DNA of 64,000 bases from Symsagittifera roscoffensis (taxonomy: Eukaryota > Xenacoelomorpha > Acoela > Convolutidae): the NCBI RefSeq assembly GCF_963678635.1, contig NW_026971712.1:62001-126000 (forward strand), read 5' to 3'. The notes below the pieces were generated by a model. That model saw only the letters and a program-made list of their open reading frames with translations, was not told the DNA's origin and did no database searches. Numbering within the stretch: the first letter of the stretch is position 1; every line of letters starts with the position of its first letter. The translations under genes and the position numbers were made by a program. Shown here in pieces: positions 1 through 10,609 of this stretch.

Positions 1-339
1 CCCAATTAGTTCCAACCACTTTTGAACTACCGGAGTAGATTGTCCTTGATCTACCGGAGTAGATTCACTCGCCAATATTCTGTTTCCTCTCCCTTCCAGT
101 CCATGTCCATCCCGGTTCTCATCCATGGCAGGTTCCGGATGGACCTCTACTTCTAACATTCCCTTTTGTCCGTCTGAGAACTTTTGACTCCTCGTTTCAA
201 CTATTTCGCCTGAAACTTTCTTCCCTTTGTCGGTCCGGGTTTGTGCGATACTTTCCACGAAAGGGTCGCTCATTGCTTTTCTTTGTTTCTCTGGTATGAA
301 TTCACTTAGTTTAGGTATCGTTGACTTGTCTAGACTCAT
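1..339 (-). CDS. Gag-like ORF, N-terminal part, cut by the left window edge
   Basis: An open frame starts at an ATG at 339 on the minus strand, after an in-frame TGA 15 bases upstream, and stays open to base 1 (113 codons seen). The product is very polar, rich in Lys, Glu, Asp and Ser, begins MSLDKSTIPKLSEF and has no signal peptide or membrane segment. A short internal repeat (STPVDQGQ then STPVVQ) occurs near the window edge. Pieces of its DNA recur at 2041-2070 and 2571-2600. A charged N-terminus downstream of a long leader with a minisatellite resembles the start of gag in the large element at 18017, so I infer the gag of another LTR retrotransposon pointing left. No domain is visible, so the assignment rests on context. 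Confidence 0.45.
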   Translation of the reverse strand, partial: MSLDKSTIPKLSEFIPEKQRKAMSDPFVESIAQTRTDKGKKVSGEIVETRSQKFSDGQKGMLEVEVHPEPAMDENRDGHGLEGRGNRILASESTPVDQGQSTPVVQKWLELIG

Positions 340-1100
340 TCTTGATTTATCACTTCATACTGCCTATACACTCAAGTCGATTGCTAGTGTCCTTACTGTT
401 TGACTACTGATAATAGTAACACAACACAAAATATCCCAAAAGTTTCACCTAAATAATGACCACGAATCCTTGTATGTTATCACAGTACAACGTGTATGCA
501 ATTTATTCACAATAATCCATTATTAGTTGTAAGATATGAAGCTAGCACAGTCTGATGATATCAATTTTTATAAAAGATAGTGTACTCACTACCCAATCAA
601 GAACAGATATTGTTGATTTAAAACCAAAAATGAAGGAGAATAAAAATATTTTCAATGAAAACGTATGTGTTTTGTACTTTAGTTAGTCGCAATATAAAAG
701 TCGAACTTGTTTCTAAAGAAAGAGCTTCACCTGTTCGGTGCCGCACCAAACAGACAAAACTTGAAAGCAGTAATTTTCTCAAGTGGGCGTCTATTGCAAC
801 CACCGAGTCCTGTATTACCTATCTGCCTTCGGATTGCCCGAGCTAGTCCTACTAAAATCCTCAAGGCAATCACTTTTCCAAAAAACGATTTGGATTTCAA
901 TCCGCGCAAATCAGTGACAAACTCTTGTTCAATTTAAGCTTAGCGCCGCGAATGTCCGGGCTTAGACCTGTTTTGTTTTAGTCTGGTCTTTTTAAAAGGC
1001 AAGTTACCAGTGCAGTCACTGGTTTCTAGCCTGGCGTTTAAAAACCTTATATTAATTAATATTCACTTTTCTTTTGTCTACTTAAGTTTTGACAAAATTA
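340..1100. other. Noncoding, possible leader of the leftward element
   Basis: I find no coding frame with plausible composition on either strand. If the leftward gag-like ORF belongs to an LTR element, this stretch is its 5' leader. Overlapping short frames at 618-937 run in several frames of both strands and look like chance. Confidence 0.35.
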
Positions 1101-1470
1101 GGACCCCTCCGGATTGGCAAAAATGGGACCCTTCCGGATTGGCAAAAAAGGACCTCTCCGGATTGGCAAAATTGGGACCCTTTCGGATTGGCAAAAGTAG
1201 GACTCTTCCGGATTGGCAAAATTAGGACCCTTCCGGATTGGCAAAAATAGGACCACTCCGGATTGGCAAAATTAGGACCCTTCCGGATTGGCAAAAATGG
1301 GACCCCTCCGGATTGGTAAAATTGGGACCCCTCCGGATTGGCAAAAATAGGACTCTTCCGGATTGGCAAAAATAGGACCCCTCCGGATTGGCAATTTTGG
1401 GACCCTTCCGGATTGGCAAAATTGGGTGGGACCTTTCCGGATTGGGACCCCTCCGGGTTTGTAAAAATAG
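1101..1470. repeat. 24-bp minisatellite, about 15 copies
   Basis: The unit is close to GGACCCTTCCGGATTGGCAA followed by AAAT. Copies differ by CCC/CTC and A/G changes and the right end is degenerate. Because 24 is a multiple of three, open frames run through the array on both strands; they are not genes. Isolated relatives of the CCCTTCCGG core lie at about 1503, 1577, 2372 and 2898. The array sits upstream of the leftward gag-like ORF. Confidence 0.9.
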
Positions 1471-1884
1471 CTTTTCCGGGACTTTTGAAAATCTCACCCG
1501 ATACCCTTCCGGATACGTTCTCCGATGCTATTATGCTGTAGGAACTAACTAGGAAGGGTGTATTTCCGTCCCTAGACCCTTCCGGATCGTAGTTAAGCCT
1601 GTTATTTTGCTATTCTTCTCAACTGTGAAGGGTCTTCTAACTAGCCTAGTTTTGACTCGACTATGGTTTTCTGGGTTCTTTAACCCTCTCTTTTTGTCTA
1701 AAACAGCTTGCAAGTGCCTTATTCGTACGCTACTACCCTTAGGTAGGGGTATAAGGGCTTTCCAAAAAAATTTCACAAAACGTGAAGAGTCTACCTTAAC
1801 AAATTAATAATTTTTTGTTTCAAACAATCTTGAAAAAAAATTTTTTTTTTCTAATAGGCGAATGCTTCACTAGTAGGCTCTTTT

Positions 1885-2235
1885 AATTTTTGATCTAATG
1901 ATACCAAGATCAACTGAATCTATCTAGTAGTTCCAAAGTTATTAAATAAAACGTTTTTTCTAAGGTTCAAAATTTTTCTCACTTATAGGTTGCGCCTAAC
2001 GTTTAGAGTCCCGGTAAAAGTGGCAAAATCTTGTCCTTGTTCTACCGGAGTAGATTCACTCGCCAATCTTTTTACTTTTTTCGAAAAATAGAATGTTTTA
2101 CTTGTAAGCTCACTTAATTTCTGATCTAATGATACCAAGATCAACTGGATTTGTCCTAAAGTTCCAAAGTTAACAACCAAAACGTTTTTTTTTCTAAGGT
2201 TGAAAAATTTTCTTACTTATAGGTTCCGCCTAACT
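1885..2235. repeat. Two direct copies of a ~110-bp segment
   Basis: The segment beginning GATCTAATGATACCAAGATC occurs at about 1892-1995 and again at about 2112-2235, about 85% identical by eye. Between them, 2041-2070 matches bases 50-79 of the window, and 2571-2600 matches bases 1-26. Minus-strand translation of 1983-2180 contains ASESTPVEQGQ, as in the gag-like ORF, so these are probably scrambled remnants of the same retroelement family. Confidence 0.6.
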
Positions 2236-3984
2236 TTTTTCGCAATTCTTGTCTTTCTCACCTAAAATTAATAATCCGAGCTCAAAAGGCCCATAATCTT
2301 CTAGTTCAATGCAAAATACCCAATCTAAATCGTTCCAGCTGAAAAAACTTTCCAAACACAATGCTTTTTGGACCCTTCCGGGTTGATGAATCCACTAAAT
2401 GAAACACGGTAAATTCGGTTTCTCTGTAACCCGGAAGGTTATCGGCAAACAGATTTTTAAACCTGTCGATTCAACAACAATTTTTACTGTCCTAAGTTAA
2501 AAATTTCAAAAATTTATCTTATTTCGTAGCGTTTCGTTTTTTGATAAATCAAGAAAAATCGGTTTTTGGTACCCAATTAGTTCCAACCACTTCTGAACTA
2601 AATTTAACCTTTTCTACCTATTATACTAATACAGTTATGATTGAACTCACTAATTTCGTGCTTTTTTCCGTTTCAAAAAATATCGACATCTCGAAAATCG
2701 CGATTTGTGGGGGGTCAAAATATTGCCGTTTTGACCCTAAAAACCGGTCTGCTTACTGTGTTTTTCACTGAAAAACGGTATAGGAGTATTAATATAAGCT
2801 ATTTATGAATATTTATATTATTTATAATAATTATATAATATTTATAATATTTATATTTATAATATAAGTATTTATAAATATTATTACTAGTAATATTTTA
2901 CCCCTCCGGGTTTGTTCAAAAGCCGAATTAAAGTGCTTAATTCGGAAGTTCGCAATTTGGTGAAGGGTCACTACAGTGCAGTCACTGTCGAGCCCCTCAC
3001 AGATTAATATCCTACTTTTTGTACTAAAAGGGATACAAAACTTGCTAACGATACCCAACAGTCGATTGTTGTTTTCCTTGAGCCCCTTTTTGTCGCTCCT
3101 TCCACTGCTTGCCGGATCAGTCTTCTTCTCGTTTGAGCGCAAATTAGCATTAACGTGCTTAAATACTCAAATAACCCTACAGTACAAGCACCACAAGCGG
3201 GCCACAAATTTGATCGTAACAATCCTGATTGATATAAATGCCTGTAACAACAATATATCTAGCAACAACAAACGGGAGGGTCGGATCACATCTCGTCTGG
3301 GGGGATGATTTCTACTTATTTTATACTTTTTATGTTTTTGTTTTTTTTTTATTATTTTCTTATGTTTTTTGTTTTTCTTAGGTACTATACTACTTTTTGT
3401 TTGGTTTCCTGCATGTCTTTAATTGTTTTTGGTCACGTACCACTCAGGAAATGACGGGACCGCGGATCTCCCCACCCTTCCTGGCTTGTGAAATTTTGGT
3501 CTTAACTAGGTTAAAAAGCTATTCACGGGTATCCGGAAGGCTTCCGCGTTCCGAAACACCCTTCCGCACCGTTGGTTAGGGAGTTGTTTTGAGCATCCGC
3601 TGGGCGTGGTCTGCTCGTCAACGGTTCTGCCTGTCATGATGTTAAAAAAGAATAACATCCAGGAGCGCAATAAAAACCTGTATGTAATATTCGCCCGGAA
3701 GTACATATCGACGGAAAATGAAGCTAGATTCTAAAACGAATGGCTAGCGTCGAAACACAGCTCTACACGCTTTTCACAGTCTCTGCCAAAGCCAGTTCTT
3801 TTGGTGGTCTTTCTAACATCGGGTCGACAAAAAAAACGTTACTGTTTCCGGCTTTGATCAGAACGCTCTAATTAACTGAATTACATGCAAAAATTGTGAT
3901 CTCATGGCTGGGTCTCAGTATCCCCAGACCACGAGGTTATTCCTAAAAACAGGGCTACTACTTATTTATTATATTACTATTGTT
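2236..3984. other. AT-rich DNA without recognisable genes
   Basis: Frames here are short, cross-strand overlapping and unlike any family I know. The stretch 2790-2890 is an almost pure ATT/AAT low-complexity run. Nothing else is supported. Confidence 0.4.
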
Positions 3985-4275
3985 TTTGTTCAGTAGATAA
4001 AAAACATCATCTCCATCGAAGATGGATCAACCCTTTCCCTCAACTCCCAGCTTCTCATGATCCGAAAACGAATATGGATGTTATGAATTCAATTCAGGAC
4101 ATCTCCAGTAAGATGAAAACTTGTTAAAAAATTGTTTAAGTTCTCTCCCGAGACCCCTCCGAATTTCGGAATCCGGGGAAACAACCTTCTCGCCTCTTCC
4201 CGGAAGGATGGACACGTCGTCCCAAAACCCCTTCTGGTTCCTGGGAACTGCCCTGTAACGACTGCAACTGCACAA
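3985..4275 (-). repeat. Diverged repeat, copy 1 (possible minus-strand LTR piece)
   Basis: This segment is similar to 5558-5820 in the same orientation; the best shared part is around CCCTCAACTCCCAGCTTCTC. On the minus strand it contains GGTTGATCCATCT, the same 13 bases as the left arm and loop start of the hairpin found in the LTRs at 4650, 18017 and 42328. It could be a decayed LTR fragment of the leftward element; boundaries are not defined. Confidence 0.35.
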
Positions 4276-4649
4276 TCGTTACAACTCGGAATGGTCTCTG
4301 ATTGTCGCTTTCTATTTCAATTTCGATCTGTTTCTCACAACTGTTGTTTACTGTTTTTCTTAACGAATTCTGTTGTTCTCGCTGTGAATACTGTCGTTGT
4401 TGTATTTCGCCGTTTCAGTTGGTGCAAAATTTCAAGGTCGTTACGTGTCTTTTTTTCGAAACGAATTTTTAAAAAATAACATGACACTCCAAATTAACCC
4501 TTCCAAGTTCGTCATAAGGAACGATTAAGAACTCTAATCTGTTAAAATCGTCAATCTTCCCGGTCAGATGCTACAATAATATCTCGGATTCGAACTTGCA
4601 TTTTGACACATTCTGGTCGAAGGTCACACGATCTTGAGTCCGGGGAGTA
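4276..4649. other. No gene seen; ends in an LTR-adjacent purine tract
   Basis: No coding frame is convincing. The last bases, GAGTCCGGGGAGTA just before 4650, match the bases just before the 3' LTR at 42328, so this is probably internal sequence of a truncated element that ended in the LTR at 4650-5488. Confidence 0.4.
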
Positions 4650-5488
4650 TGTGCCAGTCGGTCATTTTTGGAAGTTTGACTTTGAGTTGAACGTTTAACC
4701 TTGATTTTGGGGGGAAAAGTAAAATTTTATAATTTGGAATTGAGCCTATTATGCTCAAGTTTCTCGCGACAACTGAAAGTACGAGAAAAAGTTAGACAGA
4801 AGATTCGAGTTATAATTGCGGGAAATTTTCTAGAAAATACGAAAGTGAAATTGCTATTTGCAATTTTACCAGAGTTATACGACACGAGTAGAGCTATCTT
4901 TTTCCCGATAGAAAATCAAAACGCAGCAACAGCGATAGAGAAGAACAATCAAATGGACCAGAGTGATACTTGAGTGGGAAGGTGGACAGCTGAAGCTGCC
5001 CAATGGTGCGGAGAGGAAAATTTCTTGACTTAAAACTTATTCCTTCAAAACATTTTTTAATTATTCAATTCTAGAGGTTGTGTCAGTATGTGAGTACCTA
5101 ATTTAAATTTCTTGAGTTTATTTCATGTGACTTTGTTGGGTAAGTCGAGTTTTTAGGTTGATCCATCTGAAATGGATCAAAGGTCCACTGTACGATAAAA
5201 ACTAACATTATACTTAAGTTTTCGACCCTGTTTAATGGCGTTCGTGTGTTTTAGGTATTTGGAGAACTGATCCTGGCGGCGTTCTTATTTTTAGAGTGGG
5301 TAGGGGTATTTTGGTAGTAGTCTATAAGCTATAACACGGTTTGTAGTCTCATATCGCAGGTGAACCGAATGGGCTCCGACAGCATGAGGTAGAAAAACAC
5401 AAGAGATTGTGTCCCTGACTCTTCAGCCAATGATTATAGGGCCTATTTCTCTTAGCCTTATATATGACTTAAGCAGGCGACTGTTACA
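4650..5488 (+). mobile_element. Diverged LTR related to the large Ty3/gypsy element
   Basis: It starts TGTGCCAGTCGGTCAT and ends CGACTGTTACA, as do the LTRs at 18017-18904 and 42328-43213, and is alignable along its whole length but clearly diverged and about 50 bp shorter. The preceding bases (GTCCGGGGAGTA) equal the putative polypurine tract of the large element, so this is a 3' LTR of a truncated older copy rather than a clean solo LTR. The hairpin TTGATCCAT-CTGAA-ATGGATCAA is intact at 5158-5180. The small frame at 4701-4973 lies inside the LTR and is not a gene. Confidence 0.8.
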
Positions 5489-5557
5489 ACAATACGACAG
5501 TTTTTGGGTTTAAGTTAGCTAAAAATCTGAATCAAAGAATCCGTAAAGCCTTCGCGT

Positions 5558-5820
5558 TGTATTTGTGCAGTAGAGGTAATTCATTCTAGCAATCGCAGAT
5601 GTATCGACCCTTTCCTCAACTCCTAGCTTCTCATATCCTTAAATAAAATGTCATTAATTTAAATTCAGGCCATCCTTTGACGCTAAAGAGAGTGAAATTG
5701 TAGTTCTTCAGTTTAATGAGTGTTTTTTCAGGACTACCGGCTCCTTCTTCACCACCAGGAAGGGACGCAATTCTGATTCTCGGCCTTCCCAATCGGTAAA
5801 ATAAGTTCAGTAACGATCGA
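5558..5820 (-). repeat. Diverged repeat, copy 2
   Basis: Second copy of the segment at 3985-4275, with the LTR at 4650-5488 between the two. Similarity is clearest over 5594-5672 and fades to the right. Possible decayed LTR of another family. Confidence 0.35.
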
Positions 5821-6201
5821 CAGTACAATAGTTTCTCTCCGGAATGCTTCTAATTTTTCGTTCTCGTTCAAATTGTGATAGCTTAATTTCCTTTTTTGCG
5901 TCTTCTTGGTTCAGCCATTCGTCTAATTCTGACAAGCCAGAATCGTTCTTCTATGTTTGCGGTTTTAGTTATCGACTAAAATCAAATCGCTGCGTCATAC
6001 ACGCGCAAATCAAAATAATATAAAAAATTACTTCGAATGCTTCTGATTTTCACTCTGTAGTTGAAAATGCACATAACGTTGTTAATTGTCGTGTTTGTAT
6101 CATACGTTCATTTTTGTTCCTATGAAAACAGACGACATTGTCGAATGGCACTTTTATGCTAAATTAGAATCTAGAACAAAACCCTTAGTGGTTATATAGT
6201 A
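5821..6201. other. No gene seen
   Basis: AT-rich sequence with no coding frame, repeat or structure I can support. Confidence 0.4.
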
Positions 6202-6398
6202 GTATTTAGACAACCGCGTGCTCAGACTTGTCAGTATTTAGACAAATACTGCTTCAACCAATCAGAATCGAGACAAAGAAGAAATTAATAAGTAATTATG
6301 ATTTATTTTCGATTATTTATGCCTTTTCTCAGTTTTGATGAATTCATTTAGTATTTCTCTAAATACTGACGAATATGAATACGCGGTTGTCTAAATAC
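6202..6398. mobile_element. Foldback element (MITE-like) with perfect 18-bp terminal inverted repeats
   Basis: The left end GTATTTAGACAACCGCGT is the exact reverse complement of the right end ACGCGGTTGTCTAAATAC. Further in, GTCAGTATTTAG pairs with CTAAATACTGAC, and the left arm holds its own small palindrome, CAGTATTT/AAATACTG. There is no coding capacity. ACCCTTAGT occurs just outside both ends and may mark a target duplication. A second copy at 8230-8425 lacks the left terminus because a duplication breakpoint falls inside it. Confidence 0.85.
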
Positions 6399-6448
6399 AG
6401 GCAGCACTCCACCCTTAGTAGTTGCATTCAGTTTTTTCTCCATAATCC

Positions 6449-6449
<1 letters not shown>

Positions 6450-6511
<62 letters not shown>
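6450..6511. repeat. (TA)n microsatellite
   Basis: About 31 TA units. It lies next to the 3' end of the CR1-like LINE and was duplicated with it (second copy 8460-8506). Confidence 0.95.
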
Positions 6512-6514
<3 letters not shown>

Positions 6515-6536
6515 AAATGGGGCTTCACTATAGTAC

Positions 6537-6566
6537 TAGTAGTAGTAGTAGTAGTAGTAGTAGTAG
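6537..6566. repeat. (TAG)n microsatellite
   Basis: About ten TAG units directly at the 3' end of the minus-strand LINE, where it may be the LINE's simple-repeat tail. The duplicated copy at 8532-8573 has about fourteen units. Confidence 0.9.
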
Positions 6567-6667
6567 GGTAGGCTTTAGGATTTCTCCATGGGTTTTGAAC
6601 CCTCGTTTATAAGTTCGTAATTTTTCCCGGTGTGTTGCAGTTTCCACACTAGCAAAGAATTCTCCAC

Positions 6668-7916
6668 CTACACAAGTTGTTTCCTGTTGAAGAATTTCCA
6701 ATACGTGTTTGTTAGAGATATTTTCAGGCTGTCATAATCTTGATTATCGAAGTCCACAATTTGGCTAAAGTAGTTATATAGCGTATTAGAACGTACATAA
6801 TAATTTTCATTTGACTTTTTCAGTCTTGTTGCATGAACAGCAATCTCACCACGTGTTGCTTGTCTCGTTCGTGATTCGGTTTTTTGAATAATTGTATTCA
6901 AATCAATGTCATGTTTATTTTTTAGTAGTAAAACTAAGTACAAAATATTGTGTATTTCAAAGTACATTGAGAGTGGAAGGAGCTTTAAAATTTTCAGTCT
7001 TTCAGTATAACTCATTTTGAAGTTATTTGTAACCCAAGAAGTCGTTTTTGTACTCTTTCTAGTTGTCCTAATTCTGTTTTGTTCGGATACATGTTTGCGA
7101 TGCATAGCTTATGATTGGTACAATATATCCACAGTATAAGTTTAATTTTGACTTTAACGATGTTTTTTTCGAGATATTCCGTTTGATTTTGTAAAAAGCT
7201 CCCATTGCTTTTGATATGCGATTTTCAGCATTTACTGACCACGAAAGGTTGTCACACATTAAAATACCTAAGTCTTTTTGGGTCTTTGCGGTATCAACTT
7301 TTGTATTGAATAGTGTAATTTCCGTTTTCCCTTTGATGTTTAACAGATTACATTTATCTTCGTTCAGCGGCATTTTATTTTCTTTGCACCATTTTTCAAC
7401 ATTTGTCGTGTCTTTTTGCAGATGAATTTCTTCAGTAGACAAGATCTCCATATCGTCACAATAGCCGAAACAATTGGATTTCTCAATGCATTTGGGAAAG
7501 TTGTTAATGAATATGATAAAAAGTAGAGGGCCGAGAATTGAGCCCTGTGGTACACCGCTAGTTACTTCTTTCAGAGTTGATGAACTTTTATTGATTTTCA
7601 CAAATTGCATTCTATCTGTTAGATAGTCTTGTATTGTGTCTTGTATTTGAAAGCCTAGACCTATGTTCCGTAGTTTAGCGACTAAGATACTATGAGGAAC
7701 TTTATCAAAGGCTTTAGAAAAATCTAGATAAAGAACTGATAGTGTTTGAACATTTTTGTCATCGTAGAGTTCATATACTTTGCTCAAAAATTGTACCATT
7801 TGTAGTACTGCTGACCTTTTTTGTCGGAAGCCGTATTGTGCGTTTTCCAAGTAATGTTGAACTTTGGGGTATATATTATCAAAGATTTTTTTTCGAAGAC
7901 CTTCGAGGCGGAGCAT
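6668..7916 (-). pseudogene. CR1-like LINE ORF2, reverse transcriptase and C-terminus (copy A)
   Basis: Two minus-strand frames, 7916-7068 and 7105-6668, are one RT split by a frame change near 7070-7105. The first holds YLDFSKAFDKVPH (RT motif A region), GVPQGSILGPLLF and GYCDDME (catalytic DD, with the usual FADD phenylalanine replaced), so the fingers and palm are present. The second is the conserved thumb/C-terminal part, ending in YWKFFNRKQL as non-LTR RTs of the CR1/L2/jockey group do. The RT continues upstream at 7981-7784 in another frame. This is the full 3' part of the LINE that starts at 11476; the copy at 8691-9187 is its duplicated partner. Confidence 0.85.
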
Positions 7917-8229
7917 AAAAGGCTAATTGGGCAGTAGCACTCAACTGACGCCTTGTTCTTTTCTTTAAAAATTGGGGCCACTTGACTTGTTTTCCAGTAG
8001 GTCCGGAAGAGCCGCTTGTTAATGAATGTGCGAAAGAGAAGATAGAGCGATTTTGGCAGAGTTTAAGAAAGATTTTTTAGGATTATATTACCTATACCAT
8101 CAAAACCTGATGCTTTATTGTTAAAAATTTTTTGAGAATGAATTCGATTTTGGTTTCTTCAATGTGTATTTGTGTACAGATTTCTTCTGTAGGAGAACAG
8201 TTTGTTTTTCGTGCGAGAGGGTTAGGATG

Positions 8230-8425
8230 CTCAGACTCGTCAGTATTTAGACAAATACTGCTTCAACCAATCAGAATCGAGACAAAGAAGAAATTAATAA
8301 ATAATTATGATTTATTTTCGATTATTTATGCCTTTTCTCAATTTTGATTAATTCATTTAGTATTTCTCTAAATACTGACGAATATGAATACGCGGTTGTC
8401 TAAATACAGGCTGCACTCCACCCTT
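8230..8425. mobile_element. Foldback element, second copy lacking its left terminus
   Basis: Near-identical to 6220-6398 plus flank. It retains the right terminus ACGCGGTTGTCTAAATAC but starts inside the left arm, because it is the left end of duplication copy B. Confidence 0.85.
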
Positions 8426-8457
8426 AGTAGTTGCATTCAGTTTTTTCTCCATAATCC

Positions 8458-8459
<2 letters not shown>

Positions 8460-8509
<50 letters not shown>

Positions 8510-8531
8510 AAATGGGGCTTCACTATAGTAC

Positions 8532-8573
<42 letters not shown>
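8460..8573. repeat. Duplicated (TA)n and (TAG)n microsatellites
   Basis: (TA)n at 8460-8506 and (TAG)n at 8532-8573, copies of 6450-6566 with different unit numbers (TA shorter, TAG longer), so they have changed length since the duplication. The open frame running through them is not a gene. Confidence 0.9.
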
Positions 8574-8690
8574 GGTAGGCTTTAGGATTTCTCCATGGGT
8601 TTTGAACCCTCGTTTATAAGTTCGTAATTTTTCCCGGTGTGTTGCAGTTTCCACACTAGCAAAAAATTCTCCACCTACACAAGTTGTTTT

Positions 8691-9187
8691 CTACACAAAT
8701 TGCATTCTATCTGTTAGACAGTCTTGTATTGTGTCTTGTATTTGAATGCCCAGACCTATGTTCCGTAGTTTAGCGACTAATATACTATGAAGAACTTTAT
8801 CAAAGGCTTTAGAAAAATCTAGATAAAGAACTGATAGTGTTTGAACATTTTTGTCATCGTAGAGTTCATATACTTTGCTCAAAAATTGTACCATTTGTAG
8901 TACTGCTGACCTTTTTTGTCGGAAGCCGTATTGTGCGTTTTCCAAGAAATGTTGAACTTTGGGGTATATATTATCAAAGATGTTTTTTCGAAGACCTTCG
9001 AGGCGGAGCATAAAAGGCTAATTGGGCAGTAGCACTCAACTGACGCCTTGTTCTTTTCTTCAAAAATTGGGGCCACTTGACTTGTTTTCCAGTAGGTCCG
9101 GAAGAGCCGCTTGTTAATGAATGTGCGAAAGAGAAGATAGAGCGATTTTGGCAGAGTTTAAGAAAGATTTTTTAGGATTATATTACC
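8691..9187 (-). pseudogene. CR1-like LINE reverse transcriptase fragment (copy B)
   Basis: Minus-strand frames 9076-8879 and 9011-8691 match 7981-7784 and the start of 7916-7068 almost residue for residue (YLDFSKAFDKVLH). The frame is cut at about 8691 by the internal deletion of copy B, before the catalytic DD. It cannot encode an active RT. Confidence 0.85.
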
Positions 9188-9887
9188 TATACCATCAAAA
9201 CCTGATGCTTTATTGTTAAAAATTTTTTGAGAATGAATTCGATTTTGGTTTCTTCAATGTGTATTTGTGTACAGATTTCTTCTGTAGGAGAACAGTTTGT
9301 TTTTCGTGCGAGAGGGTTAGGATGTGATTCCTTTTGATATACACTGATGAAGAATTCGTTTAAAAATGTAGCTTTATGGGTGTCATCTTTAGTGGATTTT
9401 TCCTTGTAAAATATTTTTTGGGGATTTTGCCTAGAACTTATTATTTTGTTCAATTATTTTCGTAGGTCACTGAATCGTATACTGCTTGTTACTGTTTCTT
9501 CACAAATTGCTTGATCTTCAGTCAATGCTATTTGAAGATTTTTTTCCAGTTTTTTGTGTTTTAGGATAAGGCTTAAAGTAGGTTTGTTTAAAGTAGGTTT
9601 GTTTTGCCGATCAATACGCCGGTTTAAGGTTTGTACTCTTTTTAGCATGTGAGATGTACTTGGTGTCACCCACGGGGGGAGAGTTAATCTCTGACATGTA
9701 ACCTTGGGTACATTGTTCTTTTTTTGTCCAATAACCATGCATACCACTGACGCAGGAGCTCATTTACATTACTGTAACAATACAGTATGAAAGGTTTGTC
9801 CTTTTTTTCTTGATTTATTGTCGTCCAATCGGCTCTAATAAATGCCAGACTTTCACTTTTGTTTATTTCTTTGATACTGGCTTCCAT
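9187..9887 (-). pseudogene. CR1-like LINE, region between endonuclease and RT
   Basis: Three minus-strand frames (9887-9684, 9747-9454, 9453-9187) form the linker between endonuclease and RT. Recognisable pieces are LPPWVTPSTS, typical of LINE ORF2 linkers and parallel to LPPWITSSTS in the neighbouring LINE, and FLNEFFISVYQKES, which matches the position of MLNDFFHSVFNPKES there. Stops and frame changes show decay. Confidence 0.7.
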
Positions 9888-9928
9888 GTTAATTGTTGCA
9901 GAGTAAGCATAATGATCTGAGCATGAAA

Positions 9929-10609
9929 CTATGTCAATGCTGTATGCTTTGTTGCTGTTTGGTCCGTATGCCAGTTGAGTATCACTCCAGGGTTGTTTGT
10001 TAATAAAACATCAAGCTGCTTTTTTTTGGAGTCGAACAATTGTTCATAAACAAGTTCAATGAGCTTTTTTAACACTGCATTTTCATATTCGTCCTTTGAG
10101 TGCATCATTTTCCAATGAGTGTATTCAAAATTTATATCTCCCGTAATCGACACTGCGTTACAGTTGCGTTGTATTTGTAATTTTGTTAAATTTTCGAACA
10201 AACTGATGAAGTTTTGTTGTTTCCATTGGTATTTACTGTTTTTCGGGGGATTATAAACACAGCAGAGAATTTGATGAAGCCCAGTTTCACCTGTTAGTTT
10301 GGCCACTATGTATTCTTCATTTTCTATTTAAGCATTAATTTCCTCGTAGTGCACATTTTCTTTTATCGCCATGAGTACACCTCCGTGATTGGTTTTCAAA
10401 GTGGAGTTTTTTCTATCTTTGCGATGTATATTAAAACCAGTCAAATGCAGAGCTTTATCTGGTATTTCCTTTACCAGCCATGTCTCTGAGAGACATAGTA
10501 AATCGTAGTCTGTGTGTAAAATGACATTCGATAGGGCTGTTCTTCTGTTGATGTCTAAAATATTTCTGACATTTAGGCATAAAATTTTTAAATACTTAGC
10601 AGTAGGTAG
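9929..10609 (-). pseudogene. CR1-like LINE ORF2, AP-like endonuclease
   Basis: The frame opens directly after the ORF1 stop (TGA at 10612-10610) and in the same frame. It begins LNVRNILDINRR, then CLSETWL (catalytic glutamate region), NHGGVLMAIK, CVYNPPKNSKY and SITGDINFEYTHW (GDxN motif), the order of an apurinic-like LINE endonuclease. A TAA interrupts it at 10330-10328. There is no ATG before the conserved N-terminus; the first lies within GGVLMAIK. It follows a UGA-CUA context, as in the LINE at 12409-16143. Confidence 0.8.

Larger units (their letters stand above)
6220..9324. repeat. Tandem duplication of foldback element, microsatellites and LINE 3' half
   Basis: Copy A is 6220-8229 and copy B is 8230-9324. 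B begins inside the foldback element and repeats the (TA)n, (TAG)n and LINE 3' end, then jumps at about 8691-8695 to sequence equal to 7596-7600, so about 900 bp of the LINE (C-terminal RT region) is missing in B. From there the copies run at a constant offset of 1095 bp until 8229/9324. The breakpoint base is visible: GGGTTAGGATG continues as CTCAGACTC at 8230 but as TGATTCC at 9325. Copies differ by only a few percent. Confidence 0.85.

Noticed and set aside
1082-1497. Minus-strand frames with FANPEGSQFCQSG-type repeats
   Set aside because: Period-24 minisatellite read in frame; no independent coding evidence.
6588-6606. GGGTTTTGAACCCTCG as a tRNA T-arm
   Set aside because: No D or anticodon arm lies upstream; it is a short palindrome in the LINE 3' end, present also in the duplicated copy.
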